DNA from: Ruoffia sp044336205
GTDB taxonomy: Bacteria; Bacillota; Bacilli; Lactobacillales; Aerococcaceae
DNA: 64,000 nucleotides
Direction of reading: 5' to 3'
NCBI GenBank assembly: GCA_044336205.1
Contig: CP172318.1
Coordinates: 1,922,001 to 1,986,000, forward strand
The notes under the pieces are model-generated. The model ran no database searches. It was not told the origin of the DNA and saw only the letters and a list, made by a program, of their open reading frames with translations. Position numbers and translations under genes: made by a program. Below, piece by piece: positions 43,442 through 53,117 of the stretch (position 1 is its first letter; each line of letters begins with the position of its first letter).

Positions 43442-44167
43442 TTATTCTGAATATTGTTTTAAATTTTCTTTAATATCTGTGATATTTCCGCTCTCATCCA
43501 AGTTAAATCCATAATCTAATACAGGTTGGTCTCCGTCATAAGATAGATAAATAATCGAAAAACTCTTCACCCGTGCAAAAAACTCGCGAAATTCGCGATT
43601 TAAACGCGTACGTGATACTTCTTCGGCCACAACACCCACCGCATCAATACTTAAACCATTCGCAATCATTAAAGCTCGGCTCAAATGATACCCTTGAGTT
43701 ACAATAATTGCTTGATCCTTCCTGACAACTTCTTTTAGTCGATATAAACTCGCATAAGTAGATAAACCTTCATGGTCAAGATAGATTTGATTACTATCAA
43801 TCCCTTTATCTACAAGATAATTCTTCATGACCAACACTTCATTGTAATACTGGTCTGAATGATCACCGCTCATAATAAGTGGATTATTGGGGTAAGCTAA
43901 GTGAAGCTCATAAGCTTTGTCTAAGCGGTTAGCTAGAATTTCACTAGGGTATTCATTATTCACTACACCTGCACCTAATACAACTATTGGGACATTATCA
44001 TCAATGATTGTTTCTAGCTCTGGTAATTGAACTACTTGAGAATGCGTTGAAACAATGGTAAACAAATTAATCCCTATAATTCCTAAGATAATCATCATAC
44101 CGATACTAATAATAACTTTGCCAAGTTTTTTACACAACAGCCAGATAAAATTAACAATAGCCACCAT
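43442..44167 (-). CDS. DUF218/YdcF-SanA family membrane protein
   Basis: A 241-residue protein with one N-terminal membrane segment (about 15-35) and an extracytoplasmic DUF218 domain: VPIVVLGAGVVNNEYPSEILANRLDKAYEL, NNPLIMSGDHSDQYYNEVLVMKNYLVDKGI, HEGLSTYASLYRLKEV and IIVTQGYHLSRALMIANGLSIDAVGV. Relatives (SanA, VanZ-neighbour proteins) affect envelope integrity; the reaction is unknown. RBS GAGGAG upstream of ATG 44167. Confidence 0.88.
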   Translation of the reverse strand: MVAIVNFIWLLCKKLGKVIISIGMMIILGIIGINLFTIVSTHSQVVQLPELETIIDDNVPIVVLGAGVVNNEYPSEILANRLDKAYELHLAYPNNPLIMSGDHSDQYYNEVLVMKNYLVDKGIDSNQIYLDHEGLSTYASLYRLKEVVRKDQAIIVTQGYHLSRALMIANGLSIDAVGVVAEEVSRTRLNREFREFFARVKSFSIIYLSYDGDQPVLDYGFNLDESGNITDIKENLKQYSE

Positions 44168-44303
44168 TTCTATCCGCTCCTCAAATTTAACTGTCGATTA
44201 TCGTACCAATCATTGGTTCGCAATTCAATAGTTCCGTAATTTTTATTTGTTTCTAACTAATAATGCAGTAACAAAATATAGAGTCACTAAGGTTTTCAAG
44301 CTC

Positions 44304-44388
44304 AAAAAAACCGAATGATATTTATAATGAGGGTGAAAAGAGCTTGGGTATCTCTTCTTTCAACACTATCTCTATAATAATCATTCGG
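44304..44388 (-). terminator. Terminator after ilvE copy 1
   Basis: Minus-strand CCGAATGAT pairs with ATCATTCGG and is followed by seven T. The loop is large (about 60 bases) and itself contains small hairpins. Confidence 0.6.
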
Positions 44389-44406
44389 ATTAAATATTAT
44401 TATGTG

Positions 44407-45447
44407 CTAATTGTTCTCTCTTAGATCTATAGTCTGAATCCAGCCTTCAGGTGCTTCAACATCACCAAATTGAATCCCAACTAATTCATCATATAATTTT
44501 TTGGTAACAGGTCCTACTTCTGTATCTGAGTATAGTTTGAACTCATTCCCTTTGTAGGTAATCGAGCTAATAGGGGAAATGACGGCTGCAGTTCCCATAG
44601 CCCCTGCTTCAGTAAATTCATCTACTTCTTCGATGAAAATATCACCTTCTTCAACTGCCATACCTAAACGGTTCTCTGCTAGCCACAATAGTGATCGTTT
44701 AGTTATACTAGGTAAAATTGACGGGGATTTCGGCGTAAAGAAAGTATTATCCTTAATACCAAAGAAATTAGCAGAACCTACTTCTTCAATCTTTGTATGT
44801 GTCGCAGGATCTAGATAGATTGCATCACTATATCCTTGTTCTTTAGCCAGCTTTCCTGGAAGATAACTGCTTGAATAGTTACCTCCTACTTTACTCGCAC
44901 CCGTTCCTAAGGGAGCGGCTCTATCATAATCGCTCACGACAAATTTAGAGGGCGTTAATCCTTCTTTAAAGTACGGGCCAACAGGTGAAACAAAAATAGT
45001 GAATAAAAACTCTTGAGCGGGTTGGACACCTAATACATCTCCTACACCAATTAATAGAGGACGAATATAAAGTGTCGCACCACTCTCATAAGGCGGTACC
45101 CATTCTGCATTCGCTCGTACTACTTCGTGTATTGCTTTTATAAAATCCTCTTCTGGGTAAGGTTCCATCAACACTTTTTTTGCGGAATTAATCATTCGTC
45201 TTGCATTTAATTCCGGTCTAAATAACTGAATTTCTCCATCTTTTGTTCGATATGCTTTCAATCCTTCAAAAGCCTGCTGCCCATAATGTAAAGCCGTTGA
45301 TGCTTCTGAAATCAAGATATCTTTATTATCCTCAATACAACCTTCCGACCACTTACCATCTTTGTAATATGCTCTATATCTCTTTCCAGTATCAATGTAG
45401 GCAAAGCCTAAGTTATTCCAATCAATTGTCTCTGGTGTTATATTCAT
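44407..45447 (-). CDS. ilvE: Branched-chain amino acid aminotransferase, copy 1
   Basis: A 346-residue class IV PLP aminotransferase interconverting Leu/Ile/Val and their 2-oxo acids. Features: DWNNLGFAYIDTGKRYRAYYKDG, HYGQQAFEGLKAYRTKDGEIQLFRPELNARRM, the PLP Lys in GTGASKVGGNYSSSYLPGKLAKEQGYSDAIYLD (about 203) and EEVGSANFFGI. About two thirds of residues match the second copy at 62069-63109 by eye. It has a plain promoter region without the attenuator found before copy 2. Confidence 0.94.
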   Translation of the reverse strand: MNITPETIDWNNLGFAYIDTGKRYRAYYKDGKWSEGCIEDNKDILISEASTALHYGQQAFEGLKAYRTKDGEIQLFRPELNARRMINSAKKVLMEPYPEEDFIKAIHEVVRANAEWVPPYESGATLYIRPLLIGVGDVLGVQPAQEFLFTIFVSPVGPYFKEGLTPSKFVVSDYDRAAPLGTGASKVGGNYSSSYLPGKLAKEQGYSDAIYLDPATHTKIEEVGSANFFGIKDNTFFTPKSPSILPSITKRSLLWLAENRLGMAVEEGDIFIEEVDEFTEAGAMGTAAVISPISSITYKGNEFKLYSDTEVGPVTKKLYDELVGIQFGDVEAPEGWIQTIDLRENN

Positions 45448-45604
45448 TAAATTAATCGTCCTTCCAGTAAAAAATCCTGACTCTATATTACTCCTTAATT
45501 CCCTTAAATTCCACTAATTATTAGAAAAAAATTTGAACACTCTAATAATATCTTATTTATTTCGCTTTATTATGTAATGATTGTCTTCTGCAATCTGACT
45601 GTTA

Positions 45605-45632
45605 TTGAACTGTCATAGATTCGTGTTAAAAT
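45605..45632 (+). promoter_or_regulatory. Sigma-A promoter of the lipoprotein gene
   Basis: TTGAAC (45605-45610), 16 bases, TAAAAT (45627-45632), about 55 bases before the start codon. Confidence 0.5.
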
Positions 45633-45688
45633 ATAGGATACAATTGAAGCAAATATAGAGTATTCGAATTTGAAAGGATCATTAATGA

Positions 45689-46438
45689 ATGAAAAAAATT
45701 ATAATAACATTAGCAGTCTTTCTCTTAAGTGGATGTAGTTATTTTACTCAAGAGCCAGAAAGTTTGACAGCTGACCTTGCTAACGAACAATCTGAGGCTA
45801 GCGAAGCGACTTCGACTCAAGACGAGATATCAGAGCAAGAAGCCAATCAAAAAGATGAAGCATCTTCAGTCGATAATGACAGTTTTGACAATGTCTTTGA
45901 TGAATTCGTTATTGGACAAGACCGTTATCCGAACACGATGCTACCCAATAATATTCCAATTAGTGAATTAAGAACAGCTATCAATGAGTATTATACCGTA
46001 GCTTTATCTCAAGAAGATAAAGAATTAAACTTTGAGAAGGTAGAGCCAGAGACCCTAGAATCTCTTCAAAATCATTTCTCAGATAATGAAGTCTTTAGCC
46101 CACTTGATATAACCGTTGATCAGATTGAAATCACTTTAGATGGACAAGCTAATTACGTTGCACGTATCGTGATTGATATGACTTATGAAGAAGCGGAAGA
46201 GATTGTTGAAGATAATGATATCTTAGTATTGAATGAATCTATGGCACAATTAGACAATCGCCTTGTCTTAGTGGCATACCATGATAAAGAAACTAACACA
46301 TTACTACCATATCATTTAACCAATAGTACAAATTCTTTATTCTCACTTAGAGATAAAGATAATCAAACACCAGATGCTTCCTCACTCGACATAGAACAAT
46401 CATCTTCAAACGAGAGTACAACCGAATCTGAAGAATAA
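45689..46438 (+). CDS. Predicted lipoprotein, unknown function
   Basis: A 249-residue exported protein with a clear lipobox, VFLLSGC (Cys 16), followed by a 50-residue acidic, Ser/Glu/Gln-rich linker. The globular part (about 75-210) has ITVDQIEITLDGQANYVARIVIDMTY and QLDNRLVLVAYHDKETNTLLPYHL, suggesting an alpha/beta domain like DUF4950/DUF4767-type lipoproteins, but I do not recognise it firmly. The tail is Ser/Glu-rich. It shows that lipoprotein export works in this organism, in contrast to the five lipobox-less binding proteins. Confidence 0.7.
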   Translation: MKKIIITLAVFLLSGCSYFTQEPESLTADLANEQSEASEATSTQDEISEQEANQKDEASSVDNDSFDNVFDEFVIGQDRYPNTMLPNNIPISELRTAINEYYTVALSQEDKELNFEKVEPETLESLQNHFSDNEVFSPLDITVDQIEITLDGQANYVARIVIDMTYEEAEEIVEDNDILVLNESMAQLDNRLVLVAYHDKETNTLLPYHLTNSTNSLFSLRDKDNQTPDASSLDIEQSSSNESTTESEE

Positions 46439-46456
46439 TATATATATATATATATA
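46438..46456. repeat. TA dinucleotide microsatellite
   Basis: About nine TA units directly after the lipoprotein stop codon and before its terminator; prone to length variation. Confidence 0.8.
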
Positions 46457-46459
46457 CAA

Positions 46460-46508
46460 AGACTCCCAAGATGATGCTAGCAATGACTAGCTTATCTTGG
46501 GAGTTTTT
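46460..46508. terminator. Bidirectional terminator between lipoprotein gene and rpoN
   Basis: ACTCCCAAGATGA and TATCTTGGGAGT with a small inner hairpin, followed by TTTTTATATT. Serves two convergent genes. Confidence 0.8.
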
Positions 46509-46527
46509 ATATTATTGAAGATTATCC

Positions 46528-47829
46528 TTACTTGCCAAGGTTTTGACGATAGTTGTGGATTATGTGTTTACCAACAATAATTTTTGAATCTTGCAAGATT
46601 AGACGAACCTCTTCGTCCGTCAATGTTTTATCTGAATTATCAATAATATCATTTATTGTATCTTTAATATAATTGGCTGATAATCCATCGCGAGTTATCG
46701 ATGTAGAAACATTAATAAAATCTGTAAATGCATAAACATGCCCATTGAATTCAATGTTTTTGTTCGTCGCTATCATATTCACAATCGGTTCAGGTAGACG
46801 AGTTTCTTTGGCAATCTGCCGAATTGATAATGAATTCGTATGTTCATTGATATGCATGAAATAATCGCTATGCGCTTGCACCATCGACATGACTACTTCT
46901 AGGATTAGTTGTTCTCGAATACGTAAGTTATCTGCTAACCGTTGATAGCCTTCTTCTTTAGGTTCAATGTATTCATTTAATGCCGCATCTCGTTGAGCTA
47001 CCATCTCGTCATAATAACTCTGATTGAATGAGATTTTTGGATAATACTGACGGTTGTAACGAATTTGAAGTCCTTCGCCAGATTCCATTACAGTTACATC
47101 TGGAATGAGATTTATTTTGTCCACTTGATCAAACAAAGCTGCTGGATTTGTTCTCAGCGTATGATAGTAGTTCACACATTCCATAATCTCATCATAAGAT
47201 AAGTTAGTTTGTTCTTGAATTTCTGCATAATCTTGGTCTGTCAGCTCAGTAAAGAAATCTTCTAATAAGTAATAAGCAACATTGGGTGCATGTTCATCTT
47301 GTTCCGTTTGAAGCATCATTGACTCACGCAAGTCATACGCTCCAATACCGGCTGGTTCCAGTTGCTTAACTAGAGTCATCGCATCCAGCGTTACAATTTC
47401 TGGCATATTAATTATTTTTGCTAATTCTTTGTATGTATAGGGTAAGTAACCCCGCTCATCCAGATGTTCGATGGCCTTAACCATGGCGTCTCGAATCTCT
47501 GTATGACGAAACATTAATATTTGCTCAAACAAGTATGTATCCAAACTTTGAGATCCTTGTTTTGCTCGTTCTATAGCTTCTGAACCTTCATAACGTTCAA
47601 AGGCAGGTATTTTACGTTCTATACTATATTCTAATTCAATGAATGGGTTATCGAGGATAACATCTTCTAGATAATAAGTTAATTGTTCAGCATTTAAATC
47701 AAGTATATCTAATAATTGAGGATTAGTTATAATTGCTGAGTTTTTCAATCCTTCGAAAACCTTAACCGGTTCACTTTCTTGTATGGTAATATTCTCAACC
47801 GGAGGTTGCTTTTTTATTTGCTCATCCAT
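46528..47829 (-). CDS. rpoN: RNA polymerase sigma-54 factor, divergent
   Basis: A 433-residue RpoN-type protein. The N-terminal activator-responsive region is recognisable (NSAIITNPQLLDILDLNAEQLTYYLEDVILDNPFIELEY), as is the core-binding domain (GYLPYTYKELAKIINMPEIVTLDAMTLVKQLEPAGIGAYDLRESMMLQ). The DNA-binding HTH is altered (SIRQIAKETRLPEPIVNMIATNKNIEF) and the RpoN box, normally ARRTVAKYRE, reads GKHIIHNYRQ. Start ATG 47829 (GGAGTG upstream); the frame is open 30 codons further without an RBS. No enhancer-binding activator is in the window. It may be a specialised or weakening sigma factor. Confidence 0.88.
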   Translation of the reverse strand: MDEQIKKQPPVENITIQESEPVKVFEGLKNSAIITNPQLLDILDLNAEQLTYYLEDVILDNPFIELEYSIERKIPAFERYEGSEAIERAKQGSQSLDTYLFEQILMFRHTEIRDAMVKAIEHLDERGYLPYTYKELAKIINMPEIVTLDAMTLVKQLEPAGIGAYDLRESMMLQTEQDEHAPNVAYYLLEDFFTELTDQDYAEIQEQTNLSYDEIMECVNYYHTLRTNPAALFDQVDKINLIPDVTVMESGEGLQIRYNRQYYPKISFNQSYYDEMVAQRDAALNEYIEPKEEGYQRLADNLRIREQLILEVVMSMVQAHSDYFMHINEHTNSLSIRQIAKETRLPEPIVNMIATNKNIEFNGHVYAFTDFINVSTSITRDGLSANYIKDTINDIIDNSDKTLTDEEVRLILQDSKIIVGKHIIHNYRQNLGK

Positions 47830-47971
47830 TCTTTTCACTCCTCTCACAATATTGTATCCATCCATATTATATGATACATTTGGACTTTCGTCTATCATTT
47901 CAACAAACGCTTCCATCATATAAGCTTATAGAATGCTACAACTGACTCATTAGTTGTTTTATTTCTCTCCA

Positions 47972-48013
47972 CAATAAAACCGCCTGGATGTCAATTTATG
48001 CATCCAAGCGGTT
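47972..48013 (-). terminator. Terminator after the polysaccharide deacetylase gene
   Basis: Minus-strand AACCGCTTGGATG pairs with CATCCAGGCGGTT, followed by TTATTGT. It separates this unit from rpoN. Confidence 0.75.
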
Positions 48014-48021
48014 CTATCGTA

Positions 48022-49371
48022 CTACTCTGCAAAGAATCGGTGTTGAAAATCCAGCTCCATTGGAGACACGAATTCATAACCTTTTTCAAGAAGTTCTGGC
48101 ACAAATCTTGCTACTGCATCGACTGTATATTGACCAGTATCATGCATTAATATTAGAGCATCATTCGACATGTTAGCCATAACGTTCTCATAGATGGCGT
48201 CGGCATCTTGTAAGTGCCAATCTAAAGAATCCAAATTCCAAATAATCGAAGTATAATCAGATAACAGATTGACAACGCGTGGACCACCCGCTCCAAAAGG
48301 CATTCGATACAAGAAAGCTTCATATCCTGTTGCATCGTAGATAGACTCTTGCGTCCATTCAATTTGTTGAATAACTTCTTCATCCGAGATCTCGCTAAAG
48401 TTAGGATGTGAATAGCTATGGTTGCCTAGAATATGCCCTTCATCTACAATCCTTTGGGCCATATCAGGATATTCATCCACATAAGCTCCGTAGACAAAAA
48501 AGGTTGCTTTAATATTATACTTCCCTAATATATCTAATATTTGAGGGGTGTATTCCATGTTAGGCCCATCGTCAAAAGTGAGTGACACCTTTGGTAATGG
48601 GTTCAATGGTGTACCTTTTAATTGCTCACTTAAGATTGGGTTAACAAAGATCTCATCTAGAGTCAGTTGTTCATACTCTCCATAACTATAGCCATTCAAT
48701 ATAGCATCCGCTAACGTGTCCATAGTCTGGGTGAAGTCACTATAATACGATGCTAAATACGGTTGGTTAGCGTAAAGGATCGCATCATCAGTCATAGTAT
48801 TAGCCTGTTGAATCACACTATATAAGTTGCTTCGAGTTATGTTTTCCTGGTCTGTAAAGTCAATGATTTTATCTTTTAATACATCCATCTCTGGAAGCAT
48901 CTTCATCGCCTGATTCAATTGCTCCTTTACTTTCTCTACATAAGGTGCTATTTCTGTGCCTACTTGGGTATGTATTTGGGAGAGTTGTTCTTGAGTGACC
49001 CCCTCTTTAATTAAGGGTGCTTGGTCACTTTTAAGTGCGTTCCCCTCGAACACATCCGAAACGACTTGTAAGGCTTTGAATTGGGCCACAGCATCATCTA
49101 AGACAGGTTGATAGTTCTCATTATCTGAATCTGGCAATCGATTGACTGCTTTTTGGGCTTGATTAATCTCTTCTTGACTCACATCCGTTCTAAGCACTTG
49201 ATCCCTATCTTCATAGAATAGAGCATTGATACTCGTTTGAGCCTGTTCTAATCTTTCTTCAGCAGTAGGTGCAAAGATATTATATACTAAGCCGATTATG
49301 ATAACTGACCCCATTAGTGCAAGAATAATCTTTCCAATTTGTGACCTTATAAACTCCAAAATATAATCCAT
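48022..49371 (-). CDS. Membrane-anchored polysaccharide deacetylase
   Basis: A 449-residue protein with one N-terminal membrane anchor (about 15-35), a long helical extracellular region (35-260) and a NodB-type carbohydrate esterase 4 domain (about 262-445). Motifs: SLTFDDGPNMEYTP (metal Asp), GHILGNHSYSHP (His ligands), LYRMPFGAGG (motif 3), LDWHLQD and ALILMHD. Likely removes acetyl groups from peptidoglycan GlcNAc or another surface glycan. Start ATG 49371 with GAAGG upstream; an earlier ATG overlaps the ypfJ-like gene and lacks an RBS. Confidence 0.9.
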   Translation of the reverse strand: MDYILEFIRSQIGKIILALMGSVIIIGLVYNIFAPTAEERLEQAQTSINALFYEDRDQVLRTDVSQEEINQAQKAVNRLPDSDNENYQPVLDDAVAQFKALQVVSDVFEGNALKSDQAPLIKEGVTQEQLSQIHTQVGTEIAPYVEKVKEQLNQAMKMLPEMDVLKDKIIDFTDQENITRSNLYSVIQQANTMTDDAILYANQPYLASYYSDFTQTMDTLADAILNGYSYGEYEQLTLDEIFVNPILSEQLKGTPLNPLPKVSLTFDDGPNMEYTPQILDILGKYNIKATFFVYGAYVDEYPDMAQRIVDEGHILGNHSYSHPNFSEISDEEVIQQIEWTQESIYDATGYEAFLYRMPFGAGGPRVVNLLSDYTSIIWNLDSLDWHLQDADAIYENVMANMSNDALILMHDTGQYTVDAVARFVPELLEKGYEFVSPMELDFQHRFFAE

Positions 49372-49396
49372 TTTCGCCTTCTCATCTCTCTTATTT

Positions 49397-50347
49397 TTAT
49401 TCAAAATCTAGATATTCATTAAAAGTATCCCCATGCTCAAAATCACCATACTCATATCCTCGCATAAACCATCCTTGACGTTGTTCCGCTGTACCATGGG
49501 TGAAACTATCTGGAACGGTTCTTCCCATGCTTTTCTCTTGAATAGTATCATCACCTACCGCAAAAGCTGCTTGTAAGGCTTCCTCAATATCGCCTGTCTC
49601 GAGCAATCCTTGTTCTTCAGCATATTTCGCCCAAACTCCAGCAAAATAATCCGCCTGAAGTTCTAGACGAACATTCAATTGATTCGCTTGTGATTTAGAC
49701 AAGGTTTGTCTTACTTCATTATACTCATTCATGACACCTAATTCATTCTGAATGTGGTGGCCTACCTCATGAGCAATGACATAAGCCATAGCAAAGTCAC
49801 CAGGTGCCCCATACTTCTGCGATAACTCTCGCCAGAAGGATAAGTCGATATAGATATTCTCATCCGCTGGACAATAGAATGGCCCTGCTTGCGAACTTCC
49901 AAAGCCACATCCTGAAGTCGCAGTTCCGCCAGAATAGATGACCATTCCAGGTTCAGAATATGTGGCATTCTTCGCTTGAAATGCTTCTCGCCAATAATCT
50001 TCGGTTGAAGCAAGCACTGCAGATACAAATTGATATTCGGAGTCGGTCACATCCTCTTCAGAGGTCTGGGCCTCATTATTAACTTGAATTCCTGAGTTGG
50101 GTTCATTCACATTCGTATTGGTCCCACCAAATAAATCCCCAAGACCTGCGCCACCACCAATAATACTGATTAACATAATAGCAAGAATAATCCATTTACC
50201 TTTTCCTGGTATTAGGAAGAGGAGGTTAAACAAACCGCCCATCCCTCCGCCACTAGAACCTCTACTACCACCACGACCAAAGCTACCACTTGACTGACCT
50301 CTTCGGTCTTGAACATTTTTACTACGACGAAGGTCTTCCCATTTCAT
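49397..50347 (-). CDS. YpfJ-type neutral zinc metallopeptidase
   Basis: A 316-residue single-pass membrane protein (helix at about 50-70) of the zinc_peptidase (YpfJ) family. Catalytic motif AYVIAHEVGHHIQNELG (about 189-205), CGFGSSQAGPFYCPADENIYIDL and ELQADYFAGVWAKY with the third ligand. A glycine-rich N-terminal cytosolic stretch (RRGQSSGSFGRGGSRGSSGG) is typical. Substrate unknown. It may be expressed together with the cardiolipin synthase gene 21 bases upstream. Confidence 0.93.
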   Translation of the reverse strand: MKWEDLRRSKNVQDRRGQSSGSFGRGGSRGSSGGGMGGLFNLLFLIPGKGKWIILAIMLISIIGGGAGLGDLFGGTNTNVNEPNSGIQVNNEAQTSEEDVTDSEYQFVSAVLASTEDYWREAFQAKNATYSEPGMVIYSGGTATSGCGFGSSQAGPFYCPADENIYIDLSFWRELSQKYGAPGDFAMAYVIAHEVGHHIQNELGVMNEYNEVRQTLSKSQANQLNVRLELQADYFAGVWAKYAEEQGLLETGDIEEALQAAFAVGDDTIQEKSMGRTVPDSFTHGTAEQRQGWFMRGYEYGDFEHGDTFNEYLDFE

Positions 50348-50368
50348 AATAATCCCTCCTATTTATTT

Positions 50369-51928
50369 TTAGACAAACGGTGCGATAAGACGTAAAATCG
50401 CATCCCAAAGTTGTTCAAAAAATCCTACCTTAAGATCTGCTAAACTAATACGACGTGACTGTTCAATTGATTCAAGCATATCTGCCTTAATTTCTTCAAT
50501 GACTGGGTGATAATAGAATAGTGTACTGGTTTCAAAGTGTAAGTATAGAGAACGATAATCTAAGTTAATCGTACCTACTGTGGCTACTTTATCATCTGCA
50601 ATAAATGTTTTGGCATGTAAAAAACCAGGTGAGTATTCATAAATTTTAATTCCAGATTCAATCAATGGACGATAAAAAGATCGAGTGAGTCGAAATACTA
50701 GCTTCTTATCTGGAATACCCGGTGTCATTAACCGAACATCTACCCCACGCTTAGCTGCAAGCTGCATAGCTGTTTGTAATTCATAAGAAATAACTAAATA
50801 AGGTGTATAAATGTATACATAATCTTTTGCGATATTCAGTATCTCTCGGTAGACATTTTCACCAATCGGCTCCGAATCCAGTGGAGAGTCCCCAAAGGGC
50901 TGAACATACCCAGACTCATGAACCAAGTCAGGTGTAGTCATTAATTGACGTGTCTCTTCCATTAGTGATGATAATCTAAATGGCTCATAGGATTCGTCCG
51001 TATAATTAAAAGCATTCCACATATTTAAGAATAAGTTTGTCAAGTTCCAGGTAGCCGGTCCATTTACTCGAACCATGTTATCCTTCCAATAACCGAACCG
51101 TTCAACCTCATTAATATACTCATCCGCTAAGTTCAATCCACCTGTATAGCCAATCTGACTATCAATAATAATGAATTTTCGGTGATCGCGCGTATTATAT
51201 ACCATAGAGATAATCGGTTTAACTGGATTAAACTTGAGCGCTTTGATGCCTAACTCTGCTAATTGCTCGTCAAAATTATTAGGTAGGCGTGTAATCGAAC
51301 CAAAATCATCGTAGATGAATCGAACATCGACGCCCTCCTTAGCCTTTTCTTTTAGTACTTCAAAGATATCATCGAACATCTTTCCGTATTCTACAATGAA
51401 AAATTCAATAAAAATAGTATGCTTAGCGTTACGCAAATCTTCTAATAGTTCTAGCATCATACTTTCCCCGTTTTTAAAATACTTTGCTTTCGTATTAGTA
51501 TACACAGGCATATTCGCGTACGTATTAATATAATTGCTTAAAGCTGCAAGACGCCGGTCTTTCTCCTCTAAAAAGTTTTGAGCGGACGGTACATTAGACA
51601 TCTCATGGGCATGTAGGTCGTTGAGATGATTTATACTTCTTCGCATCCAGAGTGTTGGACGCTTATTCCCCATCAGTAAGTATAATACGCCACCAAAAAC
51701 TGGAAAGAGTGAGATAACAATAATCCAACTCATCCGGTAAGCCGGACTCTCATCTTTATTTACTAAGTAAAGGACCATTAAGATAGATCCTAATGTTAAG
51801 ATCGCTTGAATATAAGCCGAAAAAGTAACAATATTACTCATAAAAATGAAGAACCAAACAATTTGTATAATGAAGGCGATCCCAATGATTAAAATACGTT
51901 CATACCAATTTCTTTTCTCTGGTTCCAA
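50369..51928 (-). CDS. cls: Cardiolipin synthase
   Basis: A 519-residue membrane phospholipase D-type enzyme joining two phosphatidylglycerols to cardiolipin. Two N-terminal helices (about 10-60) with the PLDc_N motif SPAYRMSWIIVISLFPVFGGVLYLL, and two HKD motifs: TRDHRKFIIIDSQIGYTGGLNLADEY (about 253) and GFLHAKTFIADDKVATVGTINLDYRS (about 435). The GTG at 51937 lies in AAGGAGGTG, so the TTG at 51928, eight bases after AGGAGG, is the better start. Confidence 0.94.
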   Translation of the reverse strand: MEPEKRNWYERILIIGIAFIIQIVWFFIFMSNIVTFSAYIQAILTLGSILMVLYLVNKDESPAYRMSWIIVISLFPVFGGVLYLLMGNKRPTLWMRRSINHLNDLHAHEMSNVPSAQNFLEEKDRRLAALSNYINTYANMPVYTNTKAKYFKNGESMMLELLEDLRNAKHTIFIEFFIVEYGKMFDDIFEVLKEKAKEGVDVRFIYDDFGSITRLPNNFDEQLAELGIKALKFNPVKPIISMVYNTRDHRKFIIIDSQIGYTGGLNLADEYINEVERFGYWKDNMVRVNGPATWNLTNLFLNMWNAFNYTDESYEPFRLSSLMEETRQLMTTPDLVHESGYVQPFGDSPLDSEPIGENVYREILNIAKDYVYIYTPYLVISYELQTAMQLAAKRGVDVRLMTPGIPDKKLVFRLTRSFYRPLIESGIKIYEYSPGFLHAKTFIADDKVATVGTINLDYRSLYLHFETSTLFYYHPVIEEIKADMLESIEQSRRISLADLKVGFFEQLWDAILRLIAPFV

Positions 51929-52105
51929 CTCAACCACCTCCTTATTCTATGTTATTATATTTTACTCTATTATATTATAAGCAACATTCACTACTAATAC
52001 TATAAGAATAAACTAAATTCGTTAAATTACAATAAAACTAAACAATTTCACACGCAAATCTATTCACTTCGCAGATGTAAAGCGCCAACAATATAAAGGT
52101 CAGCA

Positions 52106-52166
52106 AATAAATCCGAACTTTCATTATAGTCTAACTCCCACAGAACAGTGAATAAAAATTCGGATT
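52106..52166 (-). terminator. Possible terminator after the TIM-barrel gene
   Basis: Minus-strand AATCCGAA and TTCGGATT separated by about 40 bases, then TATTT. Weak because of the long loop. Confidence 0.4.
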
Positions 52167-52198
52167 CGTATATTTTATTTTTCTTAGAACTTCGTAGT

Positions 52199-53008
52199 TT
52201 AATTACTTAAGCCACGATAATTTACCATTACCTCAGCAAAAATCTCAGCACTTGTAGGCGGTGTAAATGTAATCGCATTGGCACCTGCTTCAATAGTTTG
52301 ACTGATTGTCTCTTCGCTTGGTCCACCTGTTGCAATAATTGGCACCTTTGGGCCTACTTCGCGTCGGATAGCATCTACTAAAGCGACCGTCTCCGCACCG
52401 GCAGAAACGTTCAACATGTCTGCTCCAGCATTCAGCTTAGTAATGAAATCATCTTTGCTAGATGCAACAGTCGCAATAACCGGGATATCGATGCGTTTAT
52501 TAATCTGTGTGATCACTTCTTTTTTCATTGGTGCATTCACAATAACACCGTATGCTCCCATCTGCTCAGCTTGAAAAGCAAGGTCAACACTTCTTTGACC
52601 CGTTGTCGTTCCCCCACCTACACCTAAAAATACTGGGACCGACGATACATCCACGATTGATTGCATAATGGTTAATTGAGGTGTGAAAGGGTAAACAGCA
52701 ATAACAGATTGAGCATTACTGTTTTTAATAATAGCAACATCTGTTGTAAAGAGTAATGATTTAATTCGTTTTCCTAGGATTTTAATTCCTGAAGCCTTAT
52801 AAATTGCCTCCGGCATCTCTACAATACGACTCTTAAGTTCTGATTGAAATTCAGGGACGTACTTACCTTTTTTGATTTCTTCATCCGCTACAATATCTGT
52901 CAAAATGATTCGCTGTTCATTATTTTCAGTAATTTCTGTCGTAACCGCTTGATAACTTGTCTTTGGGTGTTCAAATCGTTCTGCATCAAATTCTTCATTA
53001 TGAGTCAT
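52199..53008 (-). CDS. TIM-barrel protein of unknown function
   Basis: A 269-residue soluble protein. Strand-like segments VPVFLGVGGGTTTGQRS, MGAYGVIVNAPMKKEV, IDIPVIATVASSKDD, GADMLNVSAGAETVALV and VPIIATGGPSEETISQTIEAGANAITFTPPT form a (beta/alpha)8 order with a phosphate-binding pattern at the C-terminal strands (ATGGPS and ITFTPP). Relatives are usually labelled hydrolase or beta/alpha-barrel protein without proof. The first 75 residues do not belong to the barrel. Its gene follows the arsR gene, but a hairpin separates them. Confidence 0.6.
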   Translation of the reverse strand: MTHNEEFDAERFEHPKTSYQAVTTEITENNEQRIILTDIVADEEIKKGKYVPEFQSELKSRIVEMPEAIYKASGIKILGKRIKSLLFTTDVAIIKNSNAQSVIAVYPFTPQLTIMQSIVDVSSVPVFLGVGGGTTTGQRSVDLAFQAEQMGAYGVIVNAPMKKEVITQINKRIDIPVIATVASSKDDFITKLNAGADMLNVSAGAETVALVDAIRREVGPKVPIIATGGPSEETISQTIEAGANAITFTPPTSAEIFAEVMVNYRGLSN

Positions 53009-53117
53009 TTTTCACTCTCCTAGTTCATATATTAGAAACTATATTCTATATAAAAAAATCGATAATTTAAAGTAATCACACTTACGGTCACCACTTCTCA
53101 TTAACGATTTTTATTTG

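Noticed and set aside
44304..44388. Structured leader upstream of the DUF218 gene
   Set aside because: The hairpin lies between the ilvE stop and the DUF218 start with its T-run on the ilvE side, so it is an ordinary terminator with a long loop.
45500..45540. CodY box upstream of ilvE copy 1
   Set aside because: AATTATTAGAAAAAAATT has about three mismatches to AATTTTCWGAAAATT in a region that is AT-rich throughout; too weak to claim.
46438..46456. TA repeat as phase-variation switch
   Set aside because: It lies between a stop codon and a terminator, so length change would alter no reading frame or promoter spacing that I can see.
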